Under the pieces are notes generated by a model. That model did no database searches. It was not told the origin of the DNA and was given only the letters and a program-made list of their open reading frames with translations. A DNA stretch of 64,000 nucleotides from Actinoalloteichus hoggarensis. Its GTDB lineage: Bacteria > Actinomycetota > Actinomycetes > Mycobacteriales > Pseudonocardiaceae. Both the position numbers and the translations under genes were made by a program. The stretch is from assembly GCF_002234535.1 (NCBI RefSeq), contig NZ_CP022521.1, positions 2,728,001 through 2,792,000 on the forward strand, given 5' to 3'. Shown piece after piece: positions 54,135-63,187 of this stretch (the first letter of the stretch is position 1; each line of letters starts with the position of its first letter).

Positions 54135-55120
54135 GCGCCTCCTCCGAACGGCTGTCCCGCCTGCTGGCGTTGGTGCCGTACCTGCTCGCCAGGCCGGGCA
54201 TTCCGCTGGCGGAGGCGGCGGCGGACTTCGATGTCACGCCCCGTCAGCTCCGCAAGGATCTTGAACTGCTGTGGATGTGCGGGCTGCCCGGTTACGGCCC
54301 GGGCGATCTGATCGACCTGTCGTTCGACGACGAGTCGGTGATGGTGTCCTATGACGCTGGAATGAGCAGGCCGCTGCGGCTGACCACGACGGAGGCGACC
54401 TCACTGCTGGTGGCGCTGCGGGCGCTGACCGACGATCCGGGCCTCGCCGACGTCGACGCGGTCGTCCGCGCGGTCGCCAAGATCGAGGCCGCGGTCGGTC
54501 AGGCGCAGCCCGCGGGCGTGGTGGTCGGCCTCGGTAGACGAGGCGCGGTGCGGGCCGGGGTGCAGGAGGCGACGCAGCGGGCTCTGGAGCTGCGGCGTGC
54601 CCTGCACATCCGGTATTACACGGCATCACGGGACGAGATCAGCGAACGGACCGTCGATCCGACCCGTCTGGTCCTGCTGGACGGCCGCGAGTACCTCGAG
54701 GGCTGGTGTCGCTCGGCCGAGGGGATGCGGCTCTTCCGGATGGACCGCGTCGACCAGGCGGAGGTCACCGACGAGCCTGCCGTCCTGCCGCAGCATGCCG
54801 AGCCGGTCGACCTCACGACCGGCCCATTCCGGCCGGCCCCCGATTCGCTCACCGCAGTGCTGGTCCTCGGGCGTGACGCCCGCTGGCTGGCCGAGTACCA
54901 CCCGGTGGAGGAGGCCGTCGAACTCGACGACGGGAGCCTGCGGGTGACCATGCGGTATTCGGACGGCTCCTGGATGCTGCGCCTGGTGCTCGGCCTGGGC
55001 GGCCGGGTGCGGGTGCTGGAGCCCGCGGGCCTCGCCGAGGCGGTCCGCAGCCAGGCGTCCGAGGCGCTGCTGCTCGGGGAGAAGCTGGCCGCCGACCTGG
55101 CGGGCGACGGACTACGGTAA
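54131..55120 (+). CDS. pafC: WYL-domain regulator PafC
   Basis: A 329-residue partner of PafB with the same layout: a helix-turn-helix (ERLSRLLALVPYLLARPGIPLAEAAADF), a WYL domain around LLDGREYLEGWCRSAEGMRLFRMDRV and a C-terminal domain. PafB and PafC form a heterodimer-like unit that activates DNA-repair genes. Translation is coupled to pafB. The last codons contain the -10 box of the next gene. Confidence 0.95.
   Translation: MSASSERLSRLLALVPYLLARPGIPLAEAAADFDVTPRQLRKDLELLWMCGLPGYGPGDLIDLSFDDESVMVSYDAGMSRPLRLTTTEATSLLVALRALTDDPGLADVDAVVRAVAKIEAAVGQAQPAGVVVGLGRRGAVRAGVQEATQRALELRRALHIRYYTASRDEISERTVDPTRLVLLDGREYLEGWCRSAEGMRLFRMDRVDQAEVTDEPAVLPQHAEPVDLTTGPFRPAPDSLTAVLVLGRDARWLAEYHPVEEAVELDDGSLRVTMRYSDGSWMLRLVLGLGGRVRVLEPAGLAEAVRSQASEALLLGEKLAADLAGDGLR
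55113..55118 (+). promoter_or_regulatory. -10 box for the leaderless small membrane protein gene
   Basis: TACGGT, inside the last codons of pafC, ends 6 bases before the GTG at 55125. Confidence 0.45.
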
Positions 55121-55124
55121 GGCC

Positions 55125-55394
55125 GTGCCGTATCTGCTCAGCGGACTGATCGCCGCTCTCGGTCTCATCCTCCTGGTCGTCGTCGTACTTCGACTACTAA
55201 GGTCCGTGCGGACGGCGCATCGTGCGCAGTCTCGGCTGCGGCGTACCGTCGAGGACCGGGGCGGTCTGCTCCGGGCACGGCTCGCTGCCGTGGAGGTGGC
55301 GGTGAAGGAGCGGCGTCGGCTCGGGTCAGGGCCCCGACACGGGCACACGGACGAGAACGGGAGCATCATCAATGTTCAACCTGGGAACCGCTGA
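55125..55394 (+). CDS. small single-pass membrane protein
   Basis: An 89-residue protein with one N-terminal transmembrane helix (LIAALGLILLVVVVLRLL) and a basic cytoplasmic helix (RTAHRAQSRLRRTVEDRGGLLRARLAAVEVAVKERR) likely to form a coiled coil. It starts at GTG 55125, 4 bases after pafC, and overlaps the tatA start by 23 bases. Similar small genes occur between pafC and tatA in other actinobacteria. Function unknown. Confidence 0.75.
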   Translation: MPYLLSGLIAALGLILLVVVVLRLLRSVRTAHRAQSRLRRTVEDRGGLLRARLAAVEVAVKERRRLGSGPRHGHTDENGSIINVQPGNR

Positions 55395-55857
55395 GATCCT
55401 GATCATCGCGGGCGTGCTCGTGCTGCTTTTCGGCGCCACGAAGCTCCCGCAGATGGCTCGGTCGCTGGGGCAGTCGGCCCGCATCCTCAAGGCGGAGACC
55501 AAGGGCATGCGCAGTGACGGCAAGGACGAGGCGGCGGCCGATGCGGCCGGTCAGGCCGCGGCACCGGCGCAGCCTGCGGCGCCGCAGCCGTTGGCGGCCC
55601 CGCAGCCCCCTGTCCAGCCGGTGGCGCAGCCGGTCCAGCCGGTGGCGCAGCCGGTCCAGCCGGTGGCGCAGCCGGTCCAGCCGGTGGCGCAGCCCGTTCA
55701 GCCGGTGGCGCAGCCGGTCCAGCCGCAGGCTCCCGTCGCGCCCGCACAGCCCGCCGCCCCGCAGCCCGTTGCCGATCCCACCGCCGCCCCGCGGGTCGCG
55801 GCCGACCCCACCGCCGCCCCGCAGCCCACGGCACCGCAGCCGCCCGCCGCGGAGTGA
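55372..55857 (+). CDS. tatA: Sec-independent translocase TatA with expanded repeat tail
   Basis: A 161-residue TatA. The first 45 residues are canonical: a short periplasmic end, the hydrophobic helix EILIIAGVLVLLFG, and the hinge and amphipathic helix ATKLPQMARSLGQSARILKAET. The remaining 110 residues are a Pro/Gln/Ala/Val-rich tail with five exact VAQPVQP repeats encoded by 21-bp units at 55621-55725. TatA tails are usually shorter and charged. Start ATG at 55372 has CGGGAG upstream. The tatC gene that normally follows is missing. Confidence 0.93.
   Translation: MFNLGTAEILIIAGVLVLLFGATKLPQMARSLGQSARILKAETKGMRSDGKDEAAADAAGQAAAPAQPAAPQPLAAPQPPVQPVAQPVQPVAQPVQPVAQPVQPVAQPVQPVAQPVQPQAPVAPAQPAAPQPVADPTAAPRVAADPTAAPQPTAPQPPAAE
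55621..55725 (+). repeat. tatA: five 21-bp tandem repeats in tatA
   Basis: Five in-frame copies of a 21-bp unit (GTGGCGCAGCCGGTCCAGCC plus G). Copy 4 (55684-55704) has silent changes (CCCGTT), and the others are identical. The number probably varies among strains by slippage. Confidence 0.9.
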
Positions 55858-56018
55858 CCGCGGCCCGGTCGGGCCCGATGGTCGTCTTCTCGCTGTTCGT
55901 CACCGCCGGCGCAGGCCCGGCATCGGTCGGCATCCGCCGTCCGGTCGGGTCCTGCGCCGGGTGACGTTCGTCCCGCCTACGTGATCCGTCTCACGGCCAC
56001 GTCCTCGGCGCGATGTTC

Positions 56019-56231
56019 TCAGCGCGGTCTGGTCGCCGACATGTCGACCTGCTTGGCCGCCTCCCAGCACTTCTCGCAACTCGCCCAGAATCGCGCCGGG
56101 GCCTCCGTGTTCGCCACCTCGACCAGTTCCCCGCACAGCGCGGTCGCCTTGTCCTCGAGTCCGTATGTGCCGCGCGGTCCGGGCAGCACATGGCGCTGCC
56201 TGCTCGCAGGCTGCCAGTGGTAGACGCTCAC
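56019..56231 (-). CDS. small zinc-ribbon-like hypothetical protein
   Basis: A 70-residue protein on the strand opposite to its neighbours. HWQPASRQRHVLPG, TALCGELVEV and SCEKCWEAAK place His and three Cys residues (Cys33, Cys52, Cys55) in a pattern that could bind zinc. It resembles small Pseudonocardiaceae zinc-finger proteins. Start GTG at 56231 has AGAGGGG 9 bases upstream. It occupies the interval where tatC would be expected. Function unknown. Confidence 0.6.
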   Translation of the reverse strand: MSVYHWQPASRQRHVLPGPRGTYGLEDKATALCGELVEVANTEAPARFWASCEKCWEAAKQVDMSATRPR

Positions 56232-56680
56232 CAGTGCACACCCCTCTGCTGTCCGTGAGAGCGAGACCACCACGGCCGGTGATGATCTCGCATCACCACG
56301 TTAACGACGCCGAACGGCCGATGGCGAGAGGTTCCGCCTTCCTAGTGACGCGGGAGGAACCGGGGCACCGCCGTTCCGAGACGCCCCCCGCCTGCTCACC
56401 CGGCGCGTCGCGGGCGACGCGCCGTGGCCGTCGCTCGGGGCGGCCCGCCCTGCCCGCGGAGGTCCGGCGGACTCGCCGCGCAGGCGCCCGGCCGCCGAGC
56501 ATCCGCGCCGCCTCCGTCCCGCCGGGGATGAGGCCGGTTCGCCGCCAGGCGGCGAGTGGGGACAGGAGGAGGCGCGCTCGGGCGCGGGCCCGCGGCCCTG
56601 ACCGGTGGTGGAACCCGGCGGCGGTGAGCCGACGGGTAATGACCTGGGTGCACGTCGCCCCGGTGTGAAAGCCTGATGGC
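56232..56680. other. 449-bp divergent intergenic region before the helicase gene
   Basis: Carries the promoters of the zinc-ribbon-like gene and the helicase. No TatC-like segment could be read in any frame here or in 55858-56018. Nothing else was recognised. Confidence 0.5.
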
Positions 56681-59600
56681 GTGGCCGCACGCTCTTCGAA
56701 CAATTCGGCGACGTCTCCTGCGGAGCGTTACGCCGCTGCCCGGTCTCGTCAGGCCCATCCCCGGCTGACGGAGTTCCTCGGCGAGCTCGATTTCGAGCTC
56801 GATCCCTTTCAGGTCGCCTCCTGTCAGGCGTTGGAAGGCGGACACGCCGTCCTGGTGTGTGCTCCGACCGGCGCGGGCAAGACCGTCGTCGGCGAGTTCG
56901 CCGTGCACCTCGCCCTCGCTGAAGGCAGGAAGTGCTTCTACACGACGCCGATCAAGGCGCTCTCCAATCAGAAGTACGCGGATCTGTGTGCCCGGCACGG
57001 CGCGGCGAACGTCGGCCTGCTCACCGGCGACGCGGCCGTCAACGGCAACGCCCCCGTGGTCGTGATGACGACCGAGGTCCTGCGCAACATGCTCTACGCG
57101 GGCTCGTCCAGCCTCGACGGGCTGGGCTACGTCGTGATGGACGAGGTCCACTACCTGGCCGACCGATTCCGGGGCGCGGTGTGGGAGGAGGTCATCCTGC
57201 ATCTGCCGGAGAGCGTCCGGCTGGTGTCGCTGTCGGCGACGGTCAGCAACGCCGAGGAGTTCGGCGAATGGCTGGTGGCGGTCCGCGGCGACACCTCCGT
57301 GGTGGTCGACGAGCACCGCCCGGTGCCGCTGTGGCAGCACATGATGGTCGGCAGCCGGACGATGGACCTGTTCGGCGGGGAGTCCGCGGGCGAGCTCAAA
57401 CTCAACCCGCACCTGTTGCGTCAGGTGCAGAACACCGAGCGCGCCGAGCCCGCCTGGCGGGGGTCGCGCCGGGACAGGGCACCCAGGGACCGGCGGAACG
57501 GCGTCTCGCACCCCGCGCGCTTCCGCCCGCCCGCCCGCCCCGACGTCATCACCCGACTCGGTGCCGCGGGCCTGCTGCCCGCCATCGTCTTCGTCTTCAG
57601 CCGCGCAGGCTGCGACGCCGCCGTCACCCAGTGCGTTCGCGGCGGTCTGCGGCTGACGAGTGAGGCAGAGGTCGAGGAGATCCGCCGCGTCATCGACCGC
57701 AAGACCGTCGGCGTCCCGGAGAACGACCTCGCCGTCCTGGGCTACTGGGAGTGGCGCGACGCGTTGGAACGCGGCATCGCCGCCCACCACGCGGGGATGC
57801 TTCCCGCGTTCAAGGAGACGGTGGAGGAGCTGTTCGTGCGCGGGCTGGTCCGCGCCGTCTTCGCCACCGAGACGCTGGCACTGGGCATCAACATGCCCGC
57901 GCGGACCGTGGTGCTGGAGAAGCTGGTCAAGTACAACGGCGAGGCGCATGTCGACCTGACGCCGGGGGAGTACACGCAGCTCACCGGGCGGGCGGGCAGA
58001 CGCGGCATCGACGTCGAGGGCCACGCGGTGGTCATGTGGCAGCCGGGTGTCGACCCGCGCCAGGTGGCCGGGCTCGCCTCGACCAGGACGTATCCGCTGC
58101 GTTCGTCCTTCCGGCCGGGATACAACATGGCCGTGAACCTGGTGCACCGGGTCGGCGTCCCGGCCGCTCGCGACCTGTTGGAGCAGTCCTTCGCCCAGTT
58201 CCAGGCCGACCGTTCGGTGGTCGGCCTCTCGCGTCGGATCGAACGCAACGACGAGGCCCTGGCCGGCTACCGGGAGTCCGCGCGGTGCCACCTCGGCGAC
58301 TTCGACGAGTACATGGAGCTACGCCGTCGCGTCTCGGCCAGGGAGAAGGTCCTGGCCAAGCAGAACAGCGCGGGCAGGCGCGCGGACGCGGCGGCCTCGC
58401 TGGAACGACTGCGCAAGGGCGACGTCATCGCCGTCCCCTCGGGCAGACGCTCCGGGCTGGCCGTGGTCGTCGATCCCGGCCTGGACCCGTTGAACGAGCC
58501 GCGTCCGCTCGTGGTCACCGAGGACCGTTGGGCGGGCAGGCTGTCCGTGGTGGACTTCCCGACCCCGGTGGAGGCACTGGGGCGGATGCGGCTGCCCAAG
58601 CACGTCGAGGTGCGCTCGCCCAGGTCGAGGCGGGATCTGGCGTCGGCGCTGCGCGACACGGGGATCGCCGTGCCCGCTCGGGGGCGAAGCCGGTCGGGCG
58701 CTCCGCATGAGGACGGCGAGCTGAACACGCTGCGTCGTGCGTTGCGCTCGCATCCCTGCCACGGCTGTGACTCCCGTGAGGACCACGCGAGGTGGGCGGA
58801 GCGGCACCACCGACTCCAGGGCGAGAACGATCAGCTCCGCCGGAAGGTCGCGGGCACCACTCATTCGCTGGTGCGCACCTTCGACCGCATCCGCGCGCTG
58901 CTGCGCTCCCGGGGCTACCTGACCCCGGCGCCGCCTGTCGCCGGGCGCGGGGACACGGCCGTGGACGCGGCGGCGGCCGACTCCACGGCGCCGGGCGCAC
59001 CCGGCACGGCGGTGACGAGCTCGGCGGCAGCCACGTCGGCGGACCTCCCGGCCCGGCCGGACTCCACCGCTGGCGAAGCCGCCGAGCGTCGCGATGTCGG
59101 AGAGCCGGACGGCCCGAAGCCCGATTCCGAGATCGAGCACGGGGCGGCGGAAGCCGAGCGCACCGTGGCGGCCTCCTCGGAGGGCCGGGGCACCGTCGTG
59201 GTCGTCGATGAGGAGACGATCAGCGAGCACGGCAGGCGGCTGGCCCGGATCTACAGCGAGTCCGACCTCCTCGCGGCCGAGTGTCTGCGTCACGGCGTAT
59301 GGCGGGGCCTCGGTCCTGCCGAGCTGGCCTCGGTGGTCTCCGCGTTGGTCTTCGAGTCGCGCCGCGACACCGGCCCGGTCGCCGCCCTGCCGGAGGGGCC
59401 CGTCACGACCGCGTTGGCGGAGACCCTCCGTATCTGGGCAGACCTGGAGGACGACGAGCGGCGGCACCGACTCGACCGGACCAGGGAGCCCGACGCGGGC
59501 TTCGCCTGGCCGGTGTACCGCTGGGCGCGCGGCGAGTCCCTGGAACGGGTGCTGACGGCGGCGGAGAGCGCGGGGCACGAGCTGTCCGCGGGCGATTTCG

Positions 59601-59737
59601 TGCGGTGGTGTCGACAGGTCGTGGACCTGCTCGATCAGCTGCGCAACGTCGTCGGCAAGGGAGATCCGGTGGGGGCCGCCGCGGGACGGGCGGTGACCGC
59701 GCTTCGCCGCGGCGTCGTCGCGATGGGCACGGCGTAG
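56681..59737 (+). CDS. helY: HelY/Ski2-like DExH RNA helicase
   Basis: A 1018-residue superfamily-2 helicase of the Ski2/Mtr4 type. Motifs in order are APTGAGKTVVGEF (Walker A, Lys68), YTTPIKALSNQK (Ia), DEVHYLADRFRG (II), LSATVSNAEEF (III) and QLTGRAGRRGIDVEG (VI). A low-complexity Ala/Ser/Gly linker at about residues 745-830 precedes a C-terminal DSHCT-like domain. It probably unwinds RNA in processing or decay. Start GTG at 56681 has only a weak ribosome site. In mycobacteria helY follows tatA-tatC, but here it stands alone. Confidence 0.93.
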   Translation: MAARSSNNSATSPAERYAAARSRQAHPRLTEFLGELDFELDPFQVASCQALEGGHAVLVCAPTGAGKTVVGEFAVHLALAEGRKCFYTTPIKALSNQKYADLCARHGAANVGLLTGDAAVNGNAPVVVMTTEVLRNMLYAGSSSLDGLGYVVMDEVHYLADRFRGAVWEEVILHLPESVRLVSLSATVSNAEEFGEWLVAVRGDTSVVVDEHRPVPLWQHMMVGSRTMDLFGGESAGELKLNPHLLRQVQNTERAEPAWRGSRRDRAPRDRRNGVSHPARFRPPARPDVITRLGAAGLLPAIVFVFSRAGCDAAVTQCVRGGLRLTSEAEVEEIRRVIDRKTVGVPENDLAVLGYWEWRDALERGIAAHHAGMLPAFKETVEELFVRGLVRAVFATETLALGINMPARTVVLEKLVKYNGEAHVDLTPGEYTQLTGRAGRRGIDVEGHAVVMWQPGVDPRQVAGLASTRTYPLRSSFRPGYNMAVNLVHRVGVPAARDLLEQSFAQFQADRSVVGLSRRIERNDEALAGYRESARCHLGDFDEYMELRRRVSAREKVLAKQNSAGRRADAAASLERLRKGDVIAVPSGRRSGLAVVVDPGLDPLNEPRPLVVTEDRWAGRLSVVDFPTPVEALGRMRLPKHVEVRSPRSRRDLASALRDTGIAVPARGRSRSGAPHEDGELNTLRRALRSHPCHGCDSREDHARWAERHHRLQGENDQLRRKVAGTTHSLVRTFDRIRALLRSRGYLTPAPPVAGRGDTAVDAAAADSTAPGAPGTAVTSSAAATSADLPARPDSTAGEAAERRDVGEPDGPKPDSEIEHGAAEAERTVAASSEGRGTVVVVDEETISEHGRRLARIYSESDLLAAECLRHGVWRGLGPAELASVVSALVFESRRDTGPVAALPEGPVTTALAETLRIWADLEDDERRHRLDRTREPDAGFAWPVYRWARGESLERVLTAAESAGHELSAGDFVRWCRQVVDLLDQLRNVVGKGDPVGAAAGRAVTALRRGVVAMGTA

Positions 59738-59906
59738 TGCACCTCGGCGGTCACAGCACTGCTACGGCATCGACCGTTCGGTGTGGTCAAGGGCAGCGGC
59801 TATGGTTTGATCGCGCGCATCGATGTCGTGACGGCTCGACCGCACGACACCGTTTCAGATTCCTCGAGCAGTTACGCGCATTCCAGCGTCGACCCGGAGG
59901 CCAACC

Positions 59907-60542
59907 ATGACCAGCCCGTACGGACCGTCCGGGGGGAACGACCCGCAACAGCAGTGGGGACAGCAGCCCTACGGGGGTTACAACCCCGGTACTCCCTCGG
60001 GTGGGACACCGGAGCAGGGCGGCTACGGCGGATACCCGCAGCAGGGTTACGGCCAGCCCGCGGGCCAGGGCTACGGCCAGCAGCAACCGGGCCAGGAGTA
60101 CGGCGGCTATCCACAGACCGGCGCTTATCCGCAGCAGGGGTACCCGCAGCAGGGCGGCTACCCCCAGCAGGGTTACGGCCAGCCCGGCGGGTACGGCGGC
60201 TACCCGCAGGGACCGCCGCCGCAGCAGAAGACCGCGCTGCCCTGGATCATCACGGGCGTCGTCGTGGTCCTCCTCGGCGCGCTGGCCGTCCTCGGCTTCG
60301 TCTGGCCGGGTTTCTTCAACACCAAGGTGTTCGACGAGACGGCGGTCGCCGAGGAGGTCGCGCGGATCGTGGAGGAGGACTACGGCGCAGGCGAGGTCAC
60401 CGGCGTGAGCTGTCCCTCGGGTAGGCCGCTCGAAGCGGGCACCTCCTTCGAATGCACGGCGACGGTGGACGGCGAGGAGACCAGCATCACCATCTCCGTG
60501 CAGAACGAAGAGGGCGATTACCAGGTGGGACAGCCTTCCTGA
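59907..60542 (+). CDS. Gly/Tyr/Gln-rich membrane protein with DUF4333 domain
   Basis: A 211-residue protein. The N-terminal 105 residues are disordered [12 protein letters not shown]-type repeats. A transmembrane helix ([21 protein letters not shown]) follows. The extracellular domain (about 135-211) is DUF4333-like, with the [23 protein letters not shown] segment and two cysteines that can pair. It shares the architecture of the three paralogues at 37.5-40.6 kb but has a different outer domain. Start ATG at 59907 has GGAGG 6 bases upstream. Function unknown. Confidence 0.82.
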   Translation: MTSPYGPSGGNDPQQQWGQQPYGGYNPGTPSGGTPEQGGYGGYPQQGYGQPAGQGYGQQQPGQEYGGYPQTGAYPQQGYPQQGGYPQQGYGQPGGYGGYPQGPPPQQKTALPWIITGVVVVLLGALAVLGFVWPGFFNTKVFDETAVAEEVARIVEEDYGAGEVTGVSCPSGRPLEAGTSFECTATVDGEETSITISVQNEEGDYQVGQPS

Positions 60543-60606
60543 CCTGGTCGGGCGCGCGGGGAAAGCCGTTCGCCTTCCTGTGCGCCCACCAGGCATCATC
60601 CTCGTC

Positions 60607-61821
60607 GTGCTTGATTACCGAATCAGAACGCTCGACGACGCGGACACCCCCGCCGCCGACGCCCTCTTCCGGGGGACGCTGCACCACCGGCCCACCAGCG
60701 TCGAACAGTTGGACGATCTGAAGCCCAGCTACGCGCCGGGCCGGGCGCTGGGCGCCTTCGACGGCGACGAACTCGCCGGCACCGCGCTGTCTTATCCGTC
60801 CGCCCTGGCCGTGCCCGGCGGTGCGACGCTTCGGATGGCCGCGGTGAGCAGGATCGGTGTGCGAGCGGACCACACCAGGCGCGGCATCCTCACCGCCCTG
60901 CAACGCCACCAGTTCCAGGACCTCGTCGAGCGGGGCGACGTCGTCGCCACCCTGCGCGCCAGCGAGGCGACCATCTACGGGCGGTTCGGCTACGGGGTCG
61001 CCGAGCGGACGCGATCGATCACCGTGGACCCGTTGACGGCGCGAATCCGCCCGGACCTCGCCCCGGTCGGCCGGATCCGGCTGGTGGACGATGCCGAGGC
61101 GAAGACGCTGCTGCCCACCCTGTACGAGCGGATCGGCCTGCACCGGCCGGGCATGATGGCTCGCCCGGCGGAGTTGTGGAACATCTGGTGGATTCGGGCC
61201 GCCAAGGTCGACGGCCTATCGCGGACGGCCGTGCACACCGACGCCGAGGGCGTGGCCGACGGCTTCGTCACCTATCGGGCCTCGAAGGCGGCCGGCTTCC
61301 GTGCCGAGCTGACCGTGGACGACCTGCACGGCGCGACCCCGACGGCGATCCGGGAGTTGTGGCGCTTCCTGCTCGGCGTCGACCTGATCGCGGCGATCAA
61401 GGCCGGATCGCAGCCGGTGGACGACTCGCTGGAATGGCTGCTCGTCGACCGCCGGGCCGTCAGGGTCGACGCGGTGCAGGACTCGACCTGGCTTCGACTG
61501 CTCGACGTGCCGACCGCACTGGCCGCCCGCACCTACGGCGACGCCGACTCCGTGGTGATCGAGCTGACGGACGACCTGCTGCCCGCCAACGCCGGTCGTT
61601 ACCGGATCGGCTCCGACGGTGCCCGTCGCACCGACGACCCGGCCGCGCTGTCGATGGGGGTGGCCGCCCTCGGTGCCCTCTATCTGGGTGACGTCGCGCC
61701 GTCGACGCTCGCCGAGGCCGGCTTGATCACCACCCCCGGCGGGCCGGACCCCGCGGCACTGCGTCGGGCCGATCGGCTGTTCCGCACCCCGGTGCTCCCG
61801 CACTGCGGCAGCTTCTTCTGA
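60607..61821 (+). CDS. Eis-like GNAT-family N-acetyltransferase
   Basis: A 404-residue acetyltransferase of the Eis type: two GNAT-like halves (first with VSRIGVRADHTRRGILTAL for acetyl-CoA binding and EATIYGRFGYGVAERTRSI) and a C-terminal sterol-carrier-like domain. The protein ends CGSFF; in Eis the terminal carboxylate of the last Phe serves as a catalytic group, and this end is conserved here. Eis enzymes acetylate amines, including aminoglycosides, at several positions. Start GTG at 60607 has CATCAT 7 bases upstream and no Shine-Dalgarno, which hints at a leaderless message. Confidence 0.88.
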   Translation: MLDYRIRTLDDADTPAADALFRGTLHHRPTSVEQLDDLKPSYAPGRALGAFDGDELAGTALSYPSALAVPGGATLRMAAVSRIGVRADHTRRGILTALQRHQFQDLVERGDVVATLRASEATIYGRFGYGVAERTRSITVDPLTARIRPDLAPVGRIRLVDDAEAKTLLPTLYERIGLHRPGMMARPAELWNIWWIRAAKVDGLSRTAVHTDAEGVADGFVTYRASKAAGFRAELTVDDLHGATPTAIRELWRFLLGVDLIAAIKAGSQPVDDSLEWLLVDRRAVRVDAVQDSTWLRLLDVPTALAARTYGDADSVVIELTDDLLPANAGRYRIGSDGARRTDDPAALSMGVAALGALYLGDVAPSTLAEAGLITTPGGPDPAALRRADRLFRTPVLPHCGSFF

Positions 61822-62050
61822 CGGACGACGTGCCGCGGGCCGGTCGAAGGTCGGGCACGGCGTCTGGTTCGCGGCACGTCGCCGCCCTCGGGGCTCGGAG
61901 CGGGCGCGCTCCCTGCGTCCTGCCCGGCGGCCGGAGCGGGCGGATCGAAGCGGGCGGCCGAGAGCCCTCACCGTCGTGCCGATCCGCACTCGGACGCGCG
62001 GCCCCGACCCGGCCGGTGCGCGGCCTGGACCGGGCCGAGGAGCGACCGAC

Positions 62051-63010
62051 TCAGTCTCGCGCCGCCAACGCCCGCGTGAGTCGTTCGATCGAGCTTCCGA
62101 TGCCCCAGCGGTCCGCCAGCTCCGCGAGCCGGGCCGGGTCCGCGGGCCTGCTCGGGACGAGGTCGGAGTCACTGCCCACGACGGGCGCGTCGAGCGCGAC
62201 CTTCACGACCGTCGGCGCCGCGTCCAGATAGTCGGCGGCGCCGAGCAGTGCGGTGCGAGCCCGGGTCGGGACCTCCGCCGCGCCCCGCTCGGCCGCCGCC
62301 CGCAACGCGGCGAGCGACCCGAGACTCGTGATCAGCTTCGCGGCGGTCTTCTCGCCGATGCCCGGCACGCCCGGCAGGCCGTCGGAGGGATCGCCGCGCA
62401 GCATCGCCATCTCCGCGTAGGCGGTGCCCGCGCCCTCCTCGGGGATCCCGTACCTCGTCGCCAGCTCACCGGGCCCGATGCGCTCGCGCTTCAACCAGCC
62501 CCGGCCCACGTAGAGGACGACCACCTGCGTCGGCTCGGCGCGTACCGCCTGGAACAGATCGCGATCGCCCGTGACGATCTCCACCGGATCGCGGTCCTCC
62601 CGCGCGGCGAGCGTGCCGATCACGTCGTCCGCCTCGAAGCCCTCGGCCTCGGCCGTCGCCAGCCCGGCCGCGGCCAGCACGTCGAGGATGACCGGCACCT
62701 GCGGGCTCAGCGTGTCCGGCACGGCCTCGGCCGAGCCCGCCCCGCAGCCCTCGTGCGGGGCCTGTTCGGCGACTCGATGAGTCTTGTACGAGGGCAGCGC
62801 CCGCACCCGGAACTCCGGTCGCCAGTCGGCGTCCAGACAGCAGACCAGCCGCGCGGGTCGCCGATCGGTCACGATGCGCGACACCGTGTCGACGAAGCCG
62901 CGGACGGCGTTGACCGGCGTCCCGTCCGGGGCGGTCAACGATTCGGGCAGGGCATGGAAGGACCGGAACCACAGGCTCGCGGAATCGAGCAGTACCAGGG
63001 GAGCGTTCAC
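62051..63010 (-). CDS. 5'-3' exonuclease (FEN/PolI N-terminal family)
   Basis: A 319-residue stand-alone homologue of the DNA polymerase I 5'-nuclease domain, acting on flaps and RNA primers. The metal-binding acids are in LVLLDSASLWFRSFH, CCLDADWRPEFR, AEGFEADDVIGTLA and VTGDRDLFQAV, and the helix-hairpin-helix is GLPGVPGIGEKTAAKLI. Start GTG at 63010 gives the family opening. CAGGCT lies 6 bases upstream and no Shine-Dalgarno is seen, so it may be leaderless. It is divergent from the M24 peptidase gene. Confidence 0.93.
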   Translation of the reverse strand: MNAPLVLLDSASLWFRSFHALPESLTAPDGTPVNAVRGFVDTVSRIVTDRRPARLVCCLDADWRPEFRVRALPSYKTHRVAEQAPHEGCGAGSAEAVPDTLSPQVPVILDVLAAAGLATAEAEGFEADDVIGTLAAREDRDPVEIVTGDRDLFQAVRAEPTQVVVLYVGRGWLKRERIGPGELATRYGIPEEGAGTAYAEMAMLRGDPSDGLPGVPGIGEKTAAKLITSLGSLAALRAAAERGAAEVPTRARTALLGAADYLDAAPTVVKVALDAPVVGSDSDLVPSRPADPARLAELADRWGIGSSIERLTRALAARD

Positions 63011-63174
63011 CGCCCCAGCCTGCCGGCCCCGGCCGACGATCGCGTCTCGTCCGGCCGCCGGGCGAGGCGATCCGTTCGGCTTCTCCGCCCACACCGGCCA
63101 GGGCCGCCCGCCCGCCAACCGAGCCGCGCACGTATCAGGGCAGGCACGCGCCGTGCCGGCCGTCGACGGGTCGC

Positions 63175-63180
63175 TACTCT
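63175..63180 (+). promoter_or_regulatory. -10 box for leaderless M24 peptidase gene
   Basis: TACTCT ends 7 bases before the ATG at 63188. No Shine-Dalgarno is present. Confidence 0.5.
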
Positions 63181-63187
63181 GTCGCTC

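Noticed and set aside
55858-56680. Decayed tatC remnant
   Set aside because: I looked for TatC-like hydrophobic segments and the conserved N-terminal and loop motifs in all frames and found none. The interval looks replaced rather than degraded.
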